A stretch of DNA of 42,623 nt, from NCBI GenBank assembly GCA_964626385.1, contig CAZVEO010000003.1:1-42623 (forward strand), given 5' to 3'. The notes under the pieces were generated by a model. The model searched no databases and was not told where the DNA came from. It worked only from the letters and a program-made list of their open reading frames with translations. The position numbers and the translations under genes were made by a program. Below are positions 1 through 9,059 of the stretch, one piece after another (the first letter of the stretch is position 1; each line of letters begins with the position of its first letter). This stretch comes from Scybalousia_A sp964626385. GTDB lineage: Bacteria > Bacteroidota > Bacteroidia > Bacteroidales > P3.

Positions 1-110
1 TTTTTTGTAGGTTAGTCGTAACTTGTAATAATTATTGCGAGTTAACGCAGGTTAAGATAGAATAGACACATACCTATAGGAAGGAAGTAGAAAGCCACTT
101 TTTTTTTAAA

Positions 111-131
111 AGTTTTGCATTTATGCAAACT
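111..131 (-). terminator. weak hairpin after the SGNH hydrolase gene
   Basis: A short inverted repeat (AGTTTTGCA / TGCAAACT, one bulged base, 4-nt loop) lies about 40 bases past the stop of the minus-strand SGNH gene. On the minus strand it is followed by a short T run and then an A-rich stretch, so the U-tract is poor. It could end the minus-strand operon, but the evidence is weak. Confidence 0.3.
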
Positions 132-167
132 AATCAAAAATTTGTCTTTGTAAATAGGTAATATCTG

Positions 168-1553
168 CTATTCGTTTTTAATTCTTTTGTATTCTACATA
201 TTCTTCTTGTAGAGCTTTATAAAGCAATTCGGCTACGTATTCGGCTCCTCTGTGATTAAAATGTATAAAATCCGTGTTTGCTAGTGGCTTATCTCTAAGT
301 ACCCAAGATGGCATAGAATTTTCTCCTCCCATAGCTTTAAACAAATCCCAGAACATACAACCATTTTCTTTGGCTGCTTGTTGTTGAGCAAGTATTAATT
401 TTGGTACATTTGGGTTTGTAATATAGGAAGTTCCTTTTTTTATTGACCTATCCGAAGAACCTATTACAATTATGGTAGCATTAGGTATGGCTTTGCGTAA
501 AAATGCTAACTGTTTGGAATATTCTTTTTTGAAAAAATCATAATTTGGCAAAACCTTATTTTCTTTTTGAGGTATGGCGTTTACTCCAAATTGCATAATT
601 ATCAATTTTACATTCAAATTGCTATCCTTTGCCATTTCTGTAAGAATTTGAGCAGAAGCATTGGTAAATCCCCAACCAGACGAACCCCTTAAAGAGATAT
701 TATCTACATAAACTCCATTGCTTTCGGATATATCTAAACTATAAAAAAGCACACTATCAGAAGTTTCTATTTTTAGGTTTTTGAGCTTTTCTACTTTTCC
801 TATATCAATTTTATTGATTCCTTCGGTGGTAATAGTTTTTTGTGTTAACAATTCACCATTGGTAAATATATTTATGTTTGCTTCGTTGCATAAAGCTGTG
901 CAGTAAAGATGGAGAGTGGAATTTAGAGGTTTAAGAAAATCAAACTGCATATATGGTTTTGGGAAAACATCCACCTTTGTAACAGAGGTTTCCATCATTA
1001 AACCATACGAATGAAAGCCCTTTGTTGGATTAATTATTTGATTGTGTTCCCACCCTTCAGAATATTGATAAGTTGTGTTGGCAATATTGGAACGAGAGAA
1101 TATAGGTATTTGTCCTTGCCCTGAACCAGCAAATTTGTTTTGTAACTTCTTTCTTATATAAGAGGTAATTCTATCCCCTTCTATTTGAGAGTCGCCATAG
1201 TGAAGTAGTCGCACTGTTTTTTTATTTGATTTTTCCAAATCGTCAAAAAAATCATACAACAAACTCTCGTCATTATCTGGGTATTCTATATAAACAACAT
1301 CATCTTTATAAACTCTTGCTTTTGTGTTGTTTATTCTTGTTGTGTCATTTATTGAGGAGTCTATGTTTTTCAAAATGTTATCAATATTAGCATATTCTAC
1401 TTTCTGCTCAAAAAAAATATCTTCAATACTTGGTATTTCTATATGAATATTACCCATATACACACCATCTTTTGGAAAAAGCCAAGAAGTTAGAAACATT
1501 ACTGTTAAAATAATAAAAAGAGTAATGACAACTTGTTTTATCTTCATAATCAA
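168..1553 (-). CDS. SGNH/GDSL-family hydrolase, membrane-anchored, probable envelope O-acyl esterase or transferase
   Basis: A 461-residue protein with one N-terminal hydrophobic segment (about residues 7-25) and a large extracytoplasmic part. The SGNH nucleophile motif is visible as LLHYGDSQIEGDR (Ser122), and the C-terminal catalytic pair as TDFIHF (Asp428, His431). 'RGSSGWGF' and 'IIMQFGVNAIP' resemble the Gly and Asn blocks of the superfamily. Proteins of this type in Bacteroidota often sit next to MBOAT acyltransferases and are thought to place or remove O-acetyl groups on peptidoglycan or surface glycans. Here the upstream neighbour, 6 bases away, is a LysM transglycosylase, which suggests a cell-wall substrate. 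The substrate, and whether it is an esterase or a transferase, are inferred. It is the last gene of the minus-strand run. Confidence 0.75.
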   Translation of the reverse strand: MIMKIKQVVITLFIILTVMFLTSWLFPKDGVYMGNIHIEIPSIEDIFFEQKVEYANIDNILKNIDSSINDTTRINNTKARVYKDDVVYIEYPDNDESLLYDFFDDLEKSNKKTVRLLHYGDSQIEGDRITSYIRKKLQNKFAGSGQGQIPIFSRSNIANTTYQYSEGWEHNQIINPTKGFHSYGLMMETSVTKVDVFPKPYMQFDFLKPLNSTLHLYCTALCNEANINIFTNGELLTQKTITTEGINKIDIGKVEKLKNLKIETSDSVLFYSLDISESNGVYVDNISLRGSSGWGFTNASAQILTEMAKDSNLNVKLIIMQFGVNAIPQKENKVLPNYDFFKKEYSKQLAFLRKAIPNATIIVIGSSDRSIKKGTSYITNPNVPKLILAQQQAAKENGCMFWDLFKAMGGENSMPSWVLRDKPLANTDFIHFNHRGAEYVAELLYKALQEEYVEYKRIKNE

Positions 1554-1559
1554 AAAAAA

Positions 1560-3122
1560 TTATTGAATCCTAATTTTTTGTCCTATTCTTATTCTGTTTG
1601 CTGCTTTATTGTCAAAACCATTGATTTTTCTTAACTTTTGTTCAGTTGTACCATATTTTTTTGCTATGGAGGTGAGTGTTTCTCCCGATTTAACAGTGTG
1701 AGTTTTATTTGTTTTTTTACTGACGCTTTTGTTTTGAGAATTCTTTGTAATGTTTTTTTGTTCCTCTTTTTGCGGTTGATTGTCCATATTATTGGCTTCA
1801 ACTATTTCATTCTGCTCAAAAGAGGATTTTGTTTCACTCTCCTCTTTTGCTATTACTTTTTCTTTTTCTATAAGCACTTTAGTTTTTACGCTCAGCATTG
1901 TACCTATAGGAAGTCGGTTGCGCTTTATTTTTTTATTCCACGAACGCAATTCAGATACTGTAACACCATATTTTTTAGCAATAGAGTTCCATGTTTCATT
2001 GCGTTTAACTTTGTGATATATGGTTTTTATTGCATATAGATTGCTATCTCCGTTGGTTCCTACTACCAGATCACTTCTATATTTTTCTAAATTATGATTT
2101 GCTATAGAGTCCTCAAATTCTATGTATTGGTCTATATAATCAAAAGGAAGTTTTAGAGTATAATCTGCTTGTGTGCCGGGTATGTAGTCCATTTTGTACT
2201 GAGGATTTAAGGACTTTATTTGTTCAGTAGATATTTGTAAAACATCTGCTATCTGTCCAAAATACACGTCTTTACTTACTCTAACAGTATCATTTATAAG
2301 GCTTAAAGGTTGAGATAATTCTACGGGTTTTATACCGTGTTTATCATAAAAATTCATAACGTATGTTGCTGCAATAAAAGCAGGTACATAGTTTCTTGTC
2401 TCTCTTGGCAAATAAGTGTATATATCCCAAAAATCTCTTTTTCCCGAGCGTTTCATTGCCTTATTTACATTACCTGGTCCACAATTATAGGCTGCTAAAA
2501 CCAAAGACCAATCCTTATATATATCATATAAATCCCCCAAGTATTTTGCAGCCGCAATAGTTGATTTGATAGGGTCGCATCTGTCGTCTACTATGGAATT
2601 TTCTCTTAAATCATAAACTCTTCCTGTTGCATACATAAATTGCCACAACCCCGTTGCTCCAGCTTTGGAAACAGCCGTTGGATTAAAAGCACTCTCTATT
2701 ACAACCAAGTATTTTAACTCTGTTGGCACACCATAAGAATCAAGTATATTCTCAAAAATTGGAAAATAGTATTTACTAAGCCCCAGCATTACTCCAACAC
2801 TCTTATTCATTCTGTCCAAATAATATATGATATGATTTCTAACCTGTTGATTATAGACCAATTTAACAGCCGAAGGTATGCTGTTTAATCTTTGTTCATA
2901 CACAGCATCGGATACAGAAGAGGCTTGACCGTTAGAGGAGTAAGCATTGTCGCTTGTGGGAAATGTTTCGTTTAAGCGTTTTTCATTAGTTGTTATATAA
3001 TAAGATTTCAGCAATTCGTTGTAGTTTCTCTCATAATTAAAATAGTCCTCTGTCTTATACTCTTGAGCAAAAGCAACAAAAGGCAATAACAATACCAATA
3101 AATACTTGTAAATACTTCTCAT
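1560..3122 (-). CDS. MltD-like lytic murein transglycosylase with LysM repeats
   Basis: A 520-residue exported protein; the signal peptide ends near residue 19 (FVAFA-Q). The lysozyme-like SLT domain covers about residues 110-250, with catalytic Glu143 in VIESAFNP, the GATGLWQFM block at 155-163 and AAYNCGPGNV at 210-219. A degenerate LysM-like stretch (about 280-326) is followed by two clear LysM domains at about 369-413 and 474-520 (KSGETLTSIAKKYGTT). Such enzymes cleave the MurNAc-GlcNAc bond of peptidoglycan with formation of anhydro-MurNAc; the LysM units bind the glycan. An anmK gene for anhydro-MurNAc recycling lies elsewhere in this window. Low-complexity Lys/Glu/Asn sequence separates the LysM units, typical of a flexible linker. 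Confidence 0.93.
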   Translation of the reverse strand: MRSIYKYLLVLLLPFVAFAQEYKTEDYFNYERNYNELLKSYYITTNEKRLNETFPTSDNAYSSNGQASSVSDAVYEQRLNSIPSAVKLVYNQQVRNHIIYYLDRMNKSVGVMLGLSKYYFPIFENILDSYGVPTELKYLVVIESAFNPTAVSKAGATGLWQFMYATGRVYDLRENSIVDDRCDPIKSTIAAAKYLGDLYDIYKDWSLVLAAYNCGPGNVNKAMKRSGKRDFWDIYTYLPRETRNYVPAFIAATYVMNFYDKHGIKPVELSQPLSLINDTVRVSKDVYFGQIADVLQISTEQIKSLNPQYKMDYIPGTQADYTLKLPFDYIDQYIEFEDSIANHNLEKYRSDLVVGTNGDSNLYAIKTIYHKVKRNETWNSIAKKYGVTVSELRSWNKKIKRNRLPIGTMLSVKTKVLIEKEKVIAKEESETKSSFEQNEIVEANNMDNQPQKEEQKNITKNSQNKSVSKKTNKTHTVKSGETLTSIAKKYGTTEQKLRKINGFDNKAANRIRIGQKIRIQ

Positions 3123-3167
3123 TATGATTTATAATTATTTTCTTTTTTTGCTGAAATCTCTTTTTTT

Positions 3168-4346
3168 TTAATACTCATACGTGCCTTTATTATCCTTGAT
3201 AGTAAGGTGCGTTTCATTACTCTTTTCTACATAACCGCTTATCTTTGCCTCTACATTGAAGGAGTTGCTTATTGCTATAATATCTTTTGCTACACTCTCT
3301 GGGCAATAAACCTCCATTCTTTGTCCCATATTAAAAACTTGATACATTTCTTTGCGAGGTGTTTGGCTTTCTTGTTCTATCATTTGAAACAAAGGAGGGA
3401 GAGCAAACAAATTATCTTTAACAATATGTAAATTATTAACAAAGTGCAGTATCTTAGTCATTGCTCCGCCCGTGCAGTGTATAAGTCCGTGAATGTAAGG
3501 TCTATATTCTTTAATAATTTGTTTTATAACGGGAGCATATGTTCTTGTAGGTGAAAGTACAAGCTTGCCTGCTGTTATTGTTTTGCCACTATCGTCTATT
3601 ACAACCTTATCTGTCAAAGATTTGCTTCCACAATAAACGACCTCTTTAGGCAGATTATTATCATAACTTTCCGGATATTTTTTTGCAAGTTCTTTACTAA
3701 AAACATCGTGTCTTGCAGAAGTTAAGCCATTGCTTCCCATACCTCCATTATATTCTTTTTCATAACTTGCTTGTCCAAAAGAAGCCAAGGCAACAATAAC
3801 ATCTCCTTCTTGTATTTTATCGGTGGTTATTATATCTTTGCGTAAAGCCCTTGCTGTTACAGTGCTGTCAACAATAATAGTACGTACCAAATCACCCACA
3901 TCAGCCGTTTCTCCTCCTGTAGAATATATACCAACGCCATAGTTACGCATTGTTTCCAAAAATTCCTCTGTTCCCTCTATTACAGCCTTTATCACCTCAC
4001 CCGGTATAAGATTTTTGTTTCTTCCAATAGTAGAAGACAACAATATATTATCTGTTACTCCTACGCATAGCAAATCATCGGTATTCATTACCACAGCATC
4101 TTGTGCTATGCCTTTCCATACAGATAAATCTCCTGTCTCTTTCCAATACATATAAGCCAAAGAGGACTTGGTGCCTGCTCCATCAGCATGCATAAGCATA
4201 CAATAATTTTCATCATTGCTCAAACTATCTGGTACTATCTTGCAAAAAGCGTTAGGAAACAGACCTTTGTCTATGTTCTTTATTGCGTTATGTACATCTT
4301 CTTTTTTTGCTGAGACTCCTCTTAGGTTATATTTTTCTCTACTCAT
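3168..4346 (-). CDS. purM: AIR synthase family protein, probable phosphoribosylformylglycinamidine cyclo-ligase
   Basis: A 392-residue cytoplasmic enzyme of the PurM/AIR synthase superfamily. The N-terminal nucleotide-binding signature appears as MHADGAGTKSSLAYMYW, followed by IAQDAVVMNTDDLLCVGV and YSTGGETADV, in the order expected for the A domain. The C-terminal half carries GLIHCTGGAMTKIL and FNMGQRMEVYCP, equivalents of the GGG and NMG blocks. The reaction would be ATP-dependent closure of FGAM to AIR in purine synthesis. The sequence is the divergent Bacteroidota type, somewhat longer than the E. coli enzyme (about 345 residues). A TAACTTTG -7 box lies 24 bases upstream. The gene is separated from the DUF2723 gene by 76 bases and from the transglycosylase by 45. 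Confidence 0.85.
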   Translation of the reverse strand: MSREKYNLRGVSAKKEDVHNAIKNIDKGLFPNAFCKIVPDSLSNDENYCMLMHADGAGTKSSLAYMYWKETGDLSVWKGIAQDAVVMNTDDLLCVGVTDNILLSSTIGRNKNLIPGEVIKAVIEGTEEFLETMRNYGVGIYSTGGETADVGDLVRTIIVDSTVTARALRKDIITTDKIQEGDVIVALASFGQASYEKEYNGGMGSNGLTSARHDVFSKELAKKYPESYDNNLPKEVVYCGSKSLTDKVVIDDSGKTITAGKLVLSPTRTYAPVIKQIIKEYRPYIHGLIHCTGGAMTKILHFVNNLHIVKDNLFALPPLFQMIEQESQTPRKEMYQVFNMGQRMEVYCPESVAKDIIAISNSFNVEAKISGYVEKSNETHLTIKDNKGTYEY

Positions 4347-4369
4347 AATATTACTCTCTTTTAATAGTG

Positions 4370-4377
4370 CAAAGTTA
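4370..4377 (-). promoter_or_regulatory. putative Bacteroidota -7 promoter box for purM
   Basis: The minus strand reads TAACTTTG, matching the Bacteroidota consensus TAnnTTTG, 24 bases before the purM start. I did not find a TTG -33 element at the usual 17-23 base spacing. Confidence 0.55.
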
Positions 4378-4422
4378 CAAAACTTTAATCAAACTAATCT
4401 TTACCTATGTAAGTTATTTTGT

Positions 4423-7400
4423 TTACATAGGTTCGGGCAACTCTTCTTCATAGTGTTTTGCAAAGTCTTTTATTTGCAAAATTGTTTCATCTATACGTTC
4501 TATTTCCTCCTCGTAATAAATATCGTTAAGTGTCATTATTTTCTTTTGTCTATAAGTAATTTCCAAATATGGTCTTATAATGGAGAAAAAACACTCAGAA
4601 AGTTCCATTCTTATATTTTCTACTCCCCAATTTTCTGCCAAAATACACAAATTCATAAGATGCGTAACTTTTCTTTCAGCCTCCAATCTTTGTTGTGCTT
4701 GCATACGCATAGATGCCACAAAGTATTTATTCATATATCTTTGAAATTCTTTGATAGAGTGTCTAATAAGATTAAAAGCTGTTTGTTCTTCTCCTATAGT
4801 GGCATACATTAGACCCATATCTGCCAAGTTTAAAGAATAAGAATGTATTTCAAAAGGTATTTCTTTAATACACTTGTTGAGCAAAGACAAGGCTTTTTCG
4901 TTTTCGCCTTCTTGCAAAAGTTTATAAGCCAAAACCGACAGATTTTGAGTATAGTACGAAATTATGCTTCTTTCTATTTCGTTGAAATAGATATTTTTGT
5001 CAAAATGTTTAAAACTAAACCCATGCATAATATTGTCATACATTTTTTTGCTATTGATACAGCCTGCTTTTTGTTCAATTATTTCGTTTTCGCAGTTGGT
5101 TTTGTCAGCATTTAATTTATAAGCAAATCCCTCCAAAGTCAGATAATCCTCCAAACACAAAAAGTTATCATTACTATAAGCCGAAAAATAAATAGGACGA
5201 TTGCTGTTATTTGCTATTATATCCAAAACAACCACATCGCTTTTTGACAAAATAGCATTGTCCAAATTTATATTCAAGTTCTTTTTACCAAAGGGAATTT
5301 TGAATTTGTTGGTATACAGTGCTTTGATATAGGTGCCAAATTGTTCGTTTAGCCCTTTGCTATTATATAGAGAAGAGAGAGCCTCTTCTATATTTAAAGT
5401 ATCAAAGGAAGGAATAATTTGTACTTCGGACATTGTACCAAAAGAATAATCCTTTTCCTCTATCAATAGCTTTAAAGATGGGTTATTGGGAAAAGATTGT
5501 TTCAATTGCGAAATTGTATAAGGGTTGTTAAGCAATTCTCTATTTATAACTCTTACATCGGGTCTTATTTTTTCCACACTTTGAGCATACCAAAGAGGGT
5601 AAGTATCATTATCGCCGTCCACAAAAAGTATAGCATTCTTATCACAAGAATTAAGCATAGAAATAGCAAAATTGCGAGCAGTGTGTTGATGGTGATGGTT
5701 GTGGTCGTCAAAGTTCTCTATTCCCATCCATAATGGTATAATAATAAACAAAGGCAAAATATATCTTGGTTTTCTAATTCTAAATATATCGGCTATTATT
5801 TGAGAAATACCCAACATACCAATTCCTATCCATATACTTACAGCCATAAATGAAGGCAAATAAATATAATCTCTTTCTCTCGGTTCGTAGGCGGCATTGT
5901 TTAAGAATACCACAATAGCAATAGAATACATAACAAATATTGTAAGCACAAAAAGAAATCTTTTGGAGTCCTTACCCAAATGATAAAATATACCAAATAA
6001 ACAAAGTATCAAAGGTATGGCAAAATATCTATTGTTGGCTTTATTCTTGTAAAAAGAGGGTATTTTCCCGTCTTCTACGCCTAAGAATTTATCTGTATAA
6101 TAATATCCTGTTTGCCAAGTACCATTGGTCAAATCACCATAACCCTGCATATCGTTACTTCTACCAGAAAAATTCCAAAGCAAGTAACGAAAATACATAT
6201 AATAAGTTTGATAGTTTAGAAAAAAAGCAAGGTTCTGTTTAAAAGAAGGTTTCTCTCTTTCTTGCCCGTCAACAATTACTGTTTTTTGAGGTTGTCCTAC
6301 CCAAGAAATATACCCGTCCTCATTGCCAACAGAGGTATAATTCCACATACGAGGAAAGAAAGTACAGAGTTCTTTGTCAAATATAGGAGTTAGTACATTG
6401 TCTTTTATCTCAAAATCTTTTGGTGGTAAGGCTGTATAGTAAGGACCATAGAATAAAGGTGCTTGAATATAGGCTTTGCGTGAAACATAATCTTTTAATT
6501 CTTTACTATCCTTTATTCCATATTCATTGAAAGGAAGGTTTTGAGAACCTCTTATAACGGTCGTTAAATAAGGCGAACAACCTATGATAAAAAATATTAT
6601 GCAAAACAAAATGGTATTTATCAAAGGACGCTGCATTTTGTAAGCAAATATAAAACCTATCACACACAAAAAAACAAATAATACTAACAACCACCAATAA
6701 GAAAACAAAACTATTATAAAAGAAAAACCAAAATAAAATACTCCCAAAACCAACAGAGCAATAAATACAACAAAAAACAGACGTTTTAATGTTATTCTTT
6801 TATAATGAAAATAAACTATAAGAACTATTGCAGGTATAACCAAAAGTGAAAGAGGATGAACACAATAAGAAAGTCCTAGAAGAAAAGAAAGTAAAACAAT
6901 ATATTTTTCTTGTGGTTTTTCGTCCCAAATAAGTATAACTCTTATGCAAAGTATGGTAAAAAGAAAAGACAAACTATAAACTTCTGCCTCAGTGGAAGAT
7001 GTCCAAAAACTATCTGTAAATGCAAAAATAACAGAAGCCAAAATTGCCGCTAAAATATTGCCAACATATCTCTCACTATACTTATTGAATAAATACAAGA
7101 ATATATGAAATAACATCATAATACTCACTCCTGAGGCAACGGCAGAAAGAGAGTTAATCAAAGAAGCAACCATTTGAGTATTTCCAAAAGAAAATAGAGA
7201 GAATATTTTTGCTAAAAGTTGATACAAAGGTGCGCCGGGTTGATGTCCTGTTTGCAATCCATAGGCTGAGAAAATAAATTCTCCACAATCCCAAAAAGCA
7301 ACAGTAGGGTAAAGAGTTATGAGATACAAAAATGTAGCAAGAAAAAACAATACCCAACCTATAATATTGACGGTGTGTTTGTATTTTTTGTTGTTTGTAA

Positions 7401-7476
7401 GTATGCGTCTGTATCTGCCAAGTAACAAATGTTTTCTTTTGTTACCAATTAACAAATGCTTTAGTGAAAATATCAT
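4423..7476 (-). CDS. DUF2723 (GT117-type) polytopic membrane glycosyltransferase
   Basis: A 1017-residue protein with about a dozen hydrophobic segments in the first 600 residues and a soluble C-terminal part with helical TPR-like repeats (about 850-930, 'ALSLLNKCIKEIPFE', 'GLMYATIGEEQTAFNLI'). The family signature is near the N-terminus: TVAFWDCGEF followed by TGHQPGAPLYQLLAKIF. DUF2723 proteins are placed with lipid-linked-sugar-dependent transferases (GT117; the eukaryotic relative is TMEM260). In Bacteroidota the acceptor is not settled. The annotated ATG overlaps the end of the LptE-like gene by 35 bases and adds about 35 residues ahead of the first membrane helix. A TTG at about codon 17 would shorten this, so the start is uncertain. 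The two genes are very probably co-transcribed. Confidence 0.88.
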   Translation of the reverse strand: MIFSLKHLLIGNKRKHLLLGRYRRILTNNKKYKHTVNIIGWVLFFLATFLYLITLYPTVAFWDCGEFIFSAYGLQTGHQPGAPLYQLLAKIFSLFSFGNTQMVASLINSLSAVASGVSIMMLFHIFLYLFNKYSERYVGNILAAILASVIFAFTDSFWTSSTEAEVYSLSFLFTILCIRVILIWDEKPQEKYIVLLSFLLGLSYCVHPLSLLVIPAIVLIVYFHYKRITLKRLFFVVFIALLVLGVFYFGFSFIIVLFSYWWLLVLFVFLCVIGFIFAYKMQRPLINTILFCIIFFIIGCSPYLTTVIRGSQNLPFNEYGIKDSKELKDYVSRKAYIQAPLFYGPYYTALPPKDFEIKDNVLTPIFDKELCTFFPRMWNYTSVGNEDGYISWVGQPQKTVIVDGQEREKPSFKQNLAFFLNYQTYYMYFRYLLWNFSGRSNDMQGYGDLTNGTWQTGYYYTDKFLGVEDGKIPSFYKNKANNRYFAIPLILCLFGIFYHLGKDSKRFLFVLTIFVMYSIAIVVFLNNAAYEPRERDYIYLPSFMAVSIWIGIGMLGISQIIADIFRIRKPRYILPLFIIIPLWMGIENFDDHNHHHQHTARNFAISMLNSCDKNAILFVDGDNDTYPLWYAQSVEKIRPDVRVINRELLNNPYTISQLKQSFPNNPSLKLLIEEKDYSFGTMSEVQIIPSFDTLNIEEALSSLYNSKGLNEQFGTYIKALYTNKFKIPFGKKNLNINLDNAILSKSDVVVLDIIANNSNRPIYFSAYSNDNFLCLEDYLTLEGFAYKLNADKTNCENEIIEQKAGCINSKKMYDNIMHGFSFKHFDKNIYFNEIERSIISYYTQNLSVLAYKLLQEGENEKALSLLNKCIKEIPFEIHSYSLNLADMGLMYATIGEEQTAFNLIRHSIKEFQRYMNKYFVASMRMQAQQRLEAERKVTHLMNLCILAENWGVENIRMELSECFFSIIRPYLEITYRQKKIMTLNDIYYEEEIERIDETILQIKDFAKHYEEELPEPM

Positions 7477-7945
7477 CTACTAATTCTTCATTTATTTCTT
7501 TTATCAATTCCTCTTCCACGTTGGAAAGCGACAAAGAAGAGTCATATTCTTTGTAGCGAGAAAATGTTGTTTCAAAGTTGGACTTACTATCTTGTTTGTT
7601 CCTATAGGTAACTTTAACTGTTATGGTTAATCTGTTTTTTGCTGCTTGGTCGTTGGAAGAAATTGCTACAGGAGTAACATTATAACTCATAATAGTTCCT
7701 CTAAAAGTAACATCAGCCTCTCCGTCAGTTTCTTCTAAAGACGTACCAGAGCGAATTTTGTTCATCAGTGAATAAGTAAGTTCTGAAGCCAAAATAGGTT
7801 GTACTATACTTGCACGATTCAAAAAGTTTTCCACCCTAAAAGTCTTTGTTTCTGGGCTTATACTCGCTCCCGTAAAAGAGTACCCTCCACTACAAGCACA
7901 AAGCACAAACAAACAAATACAAATTATAAATAATAATCTTTTCAC
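7442..7945 (-). CDS. lptE: LptE-like LPS-assembly lipoprotein
   Basis: A 167-residue lipoprotein. The signal peptide ends in a lipobox with Cys18 (LCAC-SGG), followed by GYSFTGASISPETKTFRVENF, cut here to the recognisable YSFTGASIS start typical of Bacteroidota LptE (LptE/RlpB family). The middle has alternating hydrophobic strands (VTFRGTIMSYNVTPVAI, RLTITVKVTYRN). LptE plugs the LptD translocon in the outer membrane during delivery of lipopolysaccharide. The gene begins 4 bases after the T9SS cargo gene and overlaps the DUF2723 gene, so the three are probably one transcript. The assignment rests on overall pattern and length. Confidence 0.8.
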   Translation of the reverse strand: MKRLLFIICICLFVLCACSGGYSFTGASISPETKTFRVENFLNRASIVQPILASELTYSLMNKIRSGTSLEETDGEADVTFRGTIMSYNVTPVAISSNDQAAKNRLTITVKVTYRNKQDSKSNFETTFSRYKEYDSSLSLSNVEEELIKEINEELVDDIFTKAFVNW

Positions 7946-7949
7946 AGCA

Positions 7950-8912
7950 CTACTTTACAACGAGTTTCAATCTTTTTTCTCCTATTCTTACTATGTATGT
8001 ACCGCTTTTTTCCAAAAGTATGGAGGAATAGGGTTGGTAATTATTTATTTGCTTTATTCTTCTACCCATAGCATCAAAAATATTTACCTCTATTGCTTCT
8101 GTTGTATTGAGATAAAACTCGTTATTTGTTGGGTTAGGGTATGCAAAAACCTCTTCCTTGTCTCTTTTAACTTCGTCTATAGAAATATTACCATAGTTAA
8201 TAGTTATATTATCCAAATTTACTTTGCCATAGGTAGTTGCCTCAGTATTTAATTCTGCTATAAATGTTATCAAATACAATTCAGCCTCATTGTTGTTATT
8301 TATCAAATAGTGCATAGGCATAGAAAAACTTTCAAACCCCGTTGTTGCTTGACTTGTGTAATAGATACCTCCTCCTGTAACTATGGAAGAGTCCGCTACT
8401 TTTGCCGTAGTAAAAGCCAAAACTACAAATAACTCATTTTCTCCTACAGGTTGAAAATCATAGAACCCGCTAATACTTTCAGGCAATTCATTAAGATTTA
8501 ATCCATTGCTTAATAAATTTTTCAAAGACTGCAGTATTGTCATATAATCAAATTCTTCTGTTTCCTCCATATTAGCAAGAGAGCCAAAGAGCGTAAGAAG
8601 TTCAGAAAAATTGATTGTTCCATTGGTAATCAAGCCCGGAATAGGTATGGGTTCCGTTCCCAACAAAGAAGCAATAAATGTAGGCAATAATTTAGGACTC
8701 ATCTCTAAGGAATAATTACCCTCTATACTATGAGTGCTTTGGTTTATATCGCAAAGATTAAAACCACTATAACCAAGAGTATTCCAAGCAGTTGGTTGTG
8801 ATGAACTCCACTGTTCAAAACCATTATTTGAGAATTGTATATTGTTGTTTTGTGCATTGACACTGCCAAATAACACAACAAAGGAAACAATCAATAATAT
8901 CTTTTTCATCAC
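7950..8912 (-). CDS. secreted protein with T9SS type A C-terminal sorting domain
   Basis: A 320-residue secreted protein with signal peptide 1-20 (cleavage after VNA, before QNN). The mature N-terminus (NNGFEQWSS..PTAWNT..YSG) looks like the beta-sandwich PCMD-type domains found in Bacteroidota surface proteins. The last ~75 residues form a type A sorting domain: VFAYPNPTNNEFYLNT, IEVNIFDAMGRRIKQ, GTYIVRIGEKRLKLVVK. Such domains direct export through the type IX secretion system and are removed on attachment to an LPS-linked anchor. The presence of this gene implies that a T9SS is encoded elsewhere. The ligand is unknown. Met2 (8909) is an equally possible start. Confidence 0.85.
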   Translation of the reverse strand: MMKKILLIVSFVVLFGSVNAQNNNIQFSNNGFEQWSSSQPTAWNTLGYSGFNLCDINQSTHSIEGNYSLEMSPKLLPTFIASLLGTEPIPIPGLITNGTINFSELLTLFGSLANMEETEEFDYMTILQSLKNLLSNGLNLNELPESISGFYDFQPVGENELFVVLAFTTAKVADSSIVTGGGIYYTSQATTGFESFSMPMHYLINNNNEAELYLITFIAELNTEATTYGKVNLDNITINYGNISIDEVKRDKEEVFAYPNPTNNEFYLNTTEAIEVNIFDAMGRRIKQINNYQPYSSILLEKSGTYIVRIGEKRLKLVVK

Positions 8913-8947
8913 TCTTTTATTTTTTTTACAGAAATATAATCAGTTTG

Positions 8948-8955
8948 CAAAGATA
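8948..8955 (-). promoter_or_regulatory. putative -7 box for the T9SS cargo / lptE / DUF2723 operon
   Basis: The minus strand reads TATCTTTG (TAnnTTTG) 36 bases ahead of the start codon. No TTG at the proper -33 spacing was seen. Confidence 0.55.
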
Positions 8956-9059
8956 CAAAATAACTTCAATATCTAATATTTAACAAATAAAAATATTAGA
9001 CTCTATAACATATCAAAACTTATTAAAAAACAGGTCAAAAAAATTTTTTCAGTTTTTTT

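Noticed and set aside
1638..2039. Plus-strand ORFs (133 and 78 codons) opposite the LysM region
   Set aside because: They are reverse frames of the Lys/Glu-rich linker and LysM repeats of the transglycosylase, rich in Phe/Ser/Ile and lacking any domain.
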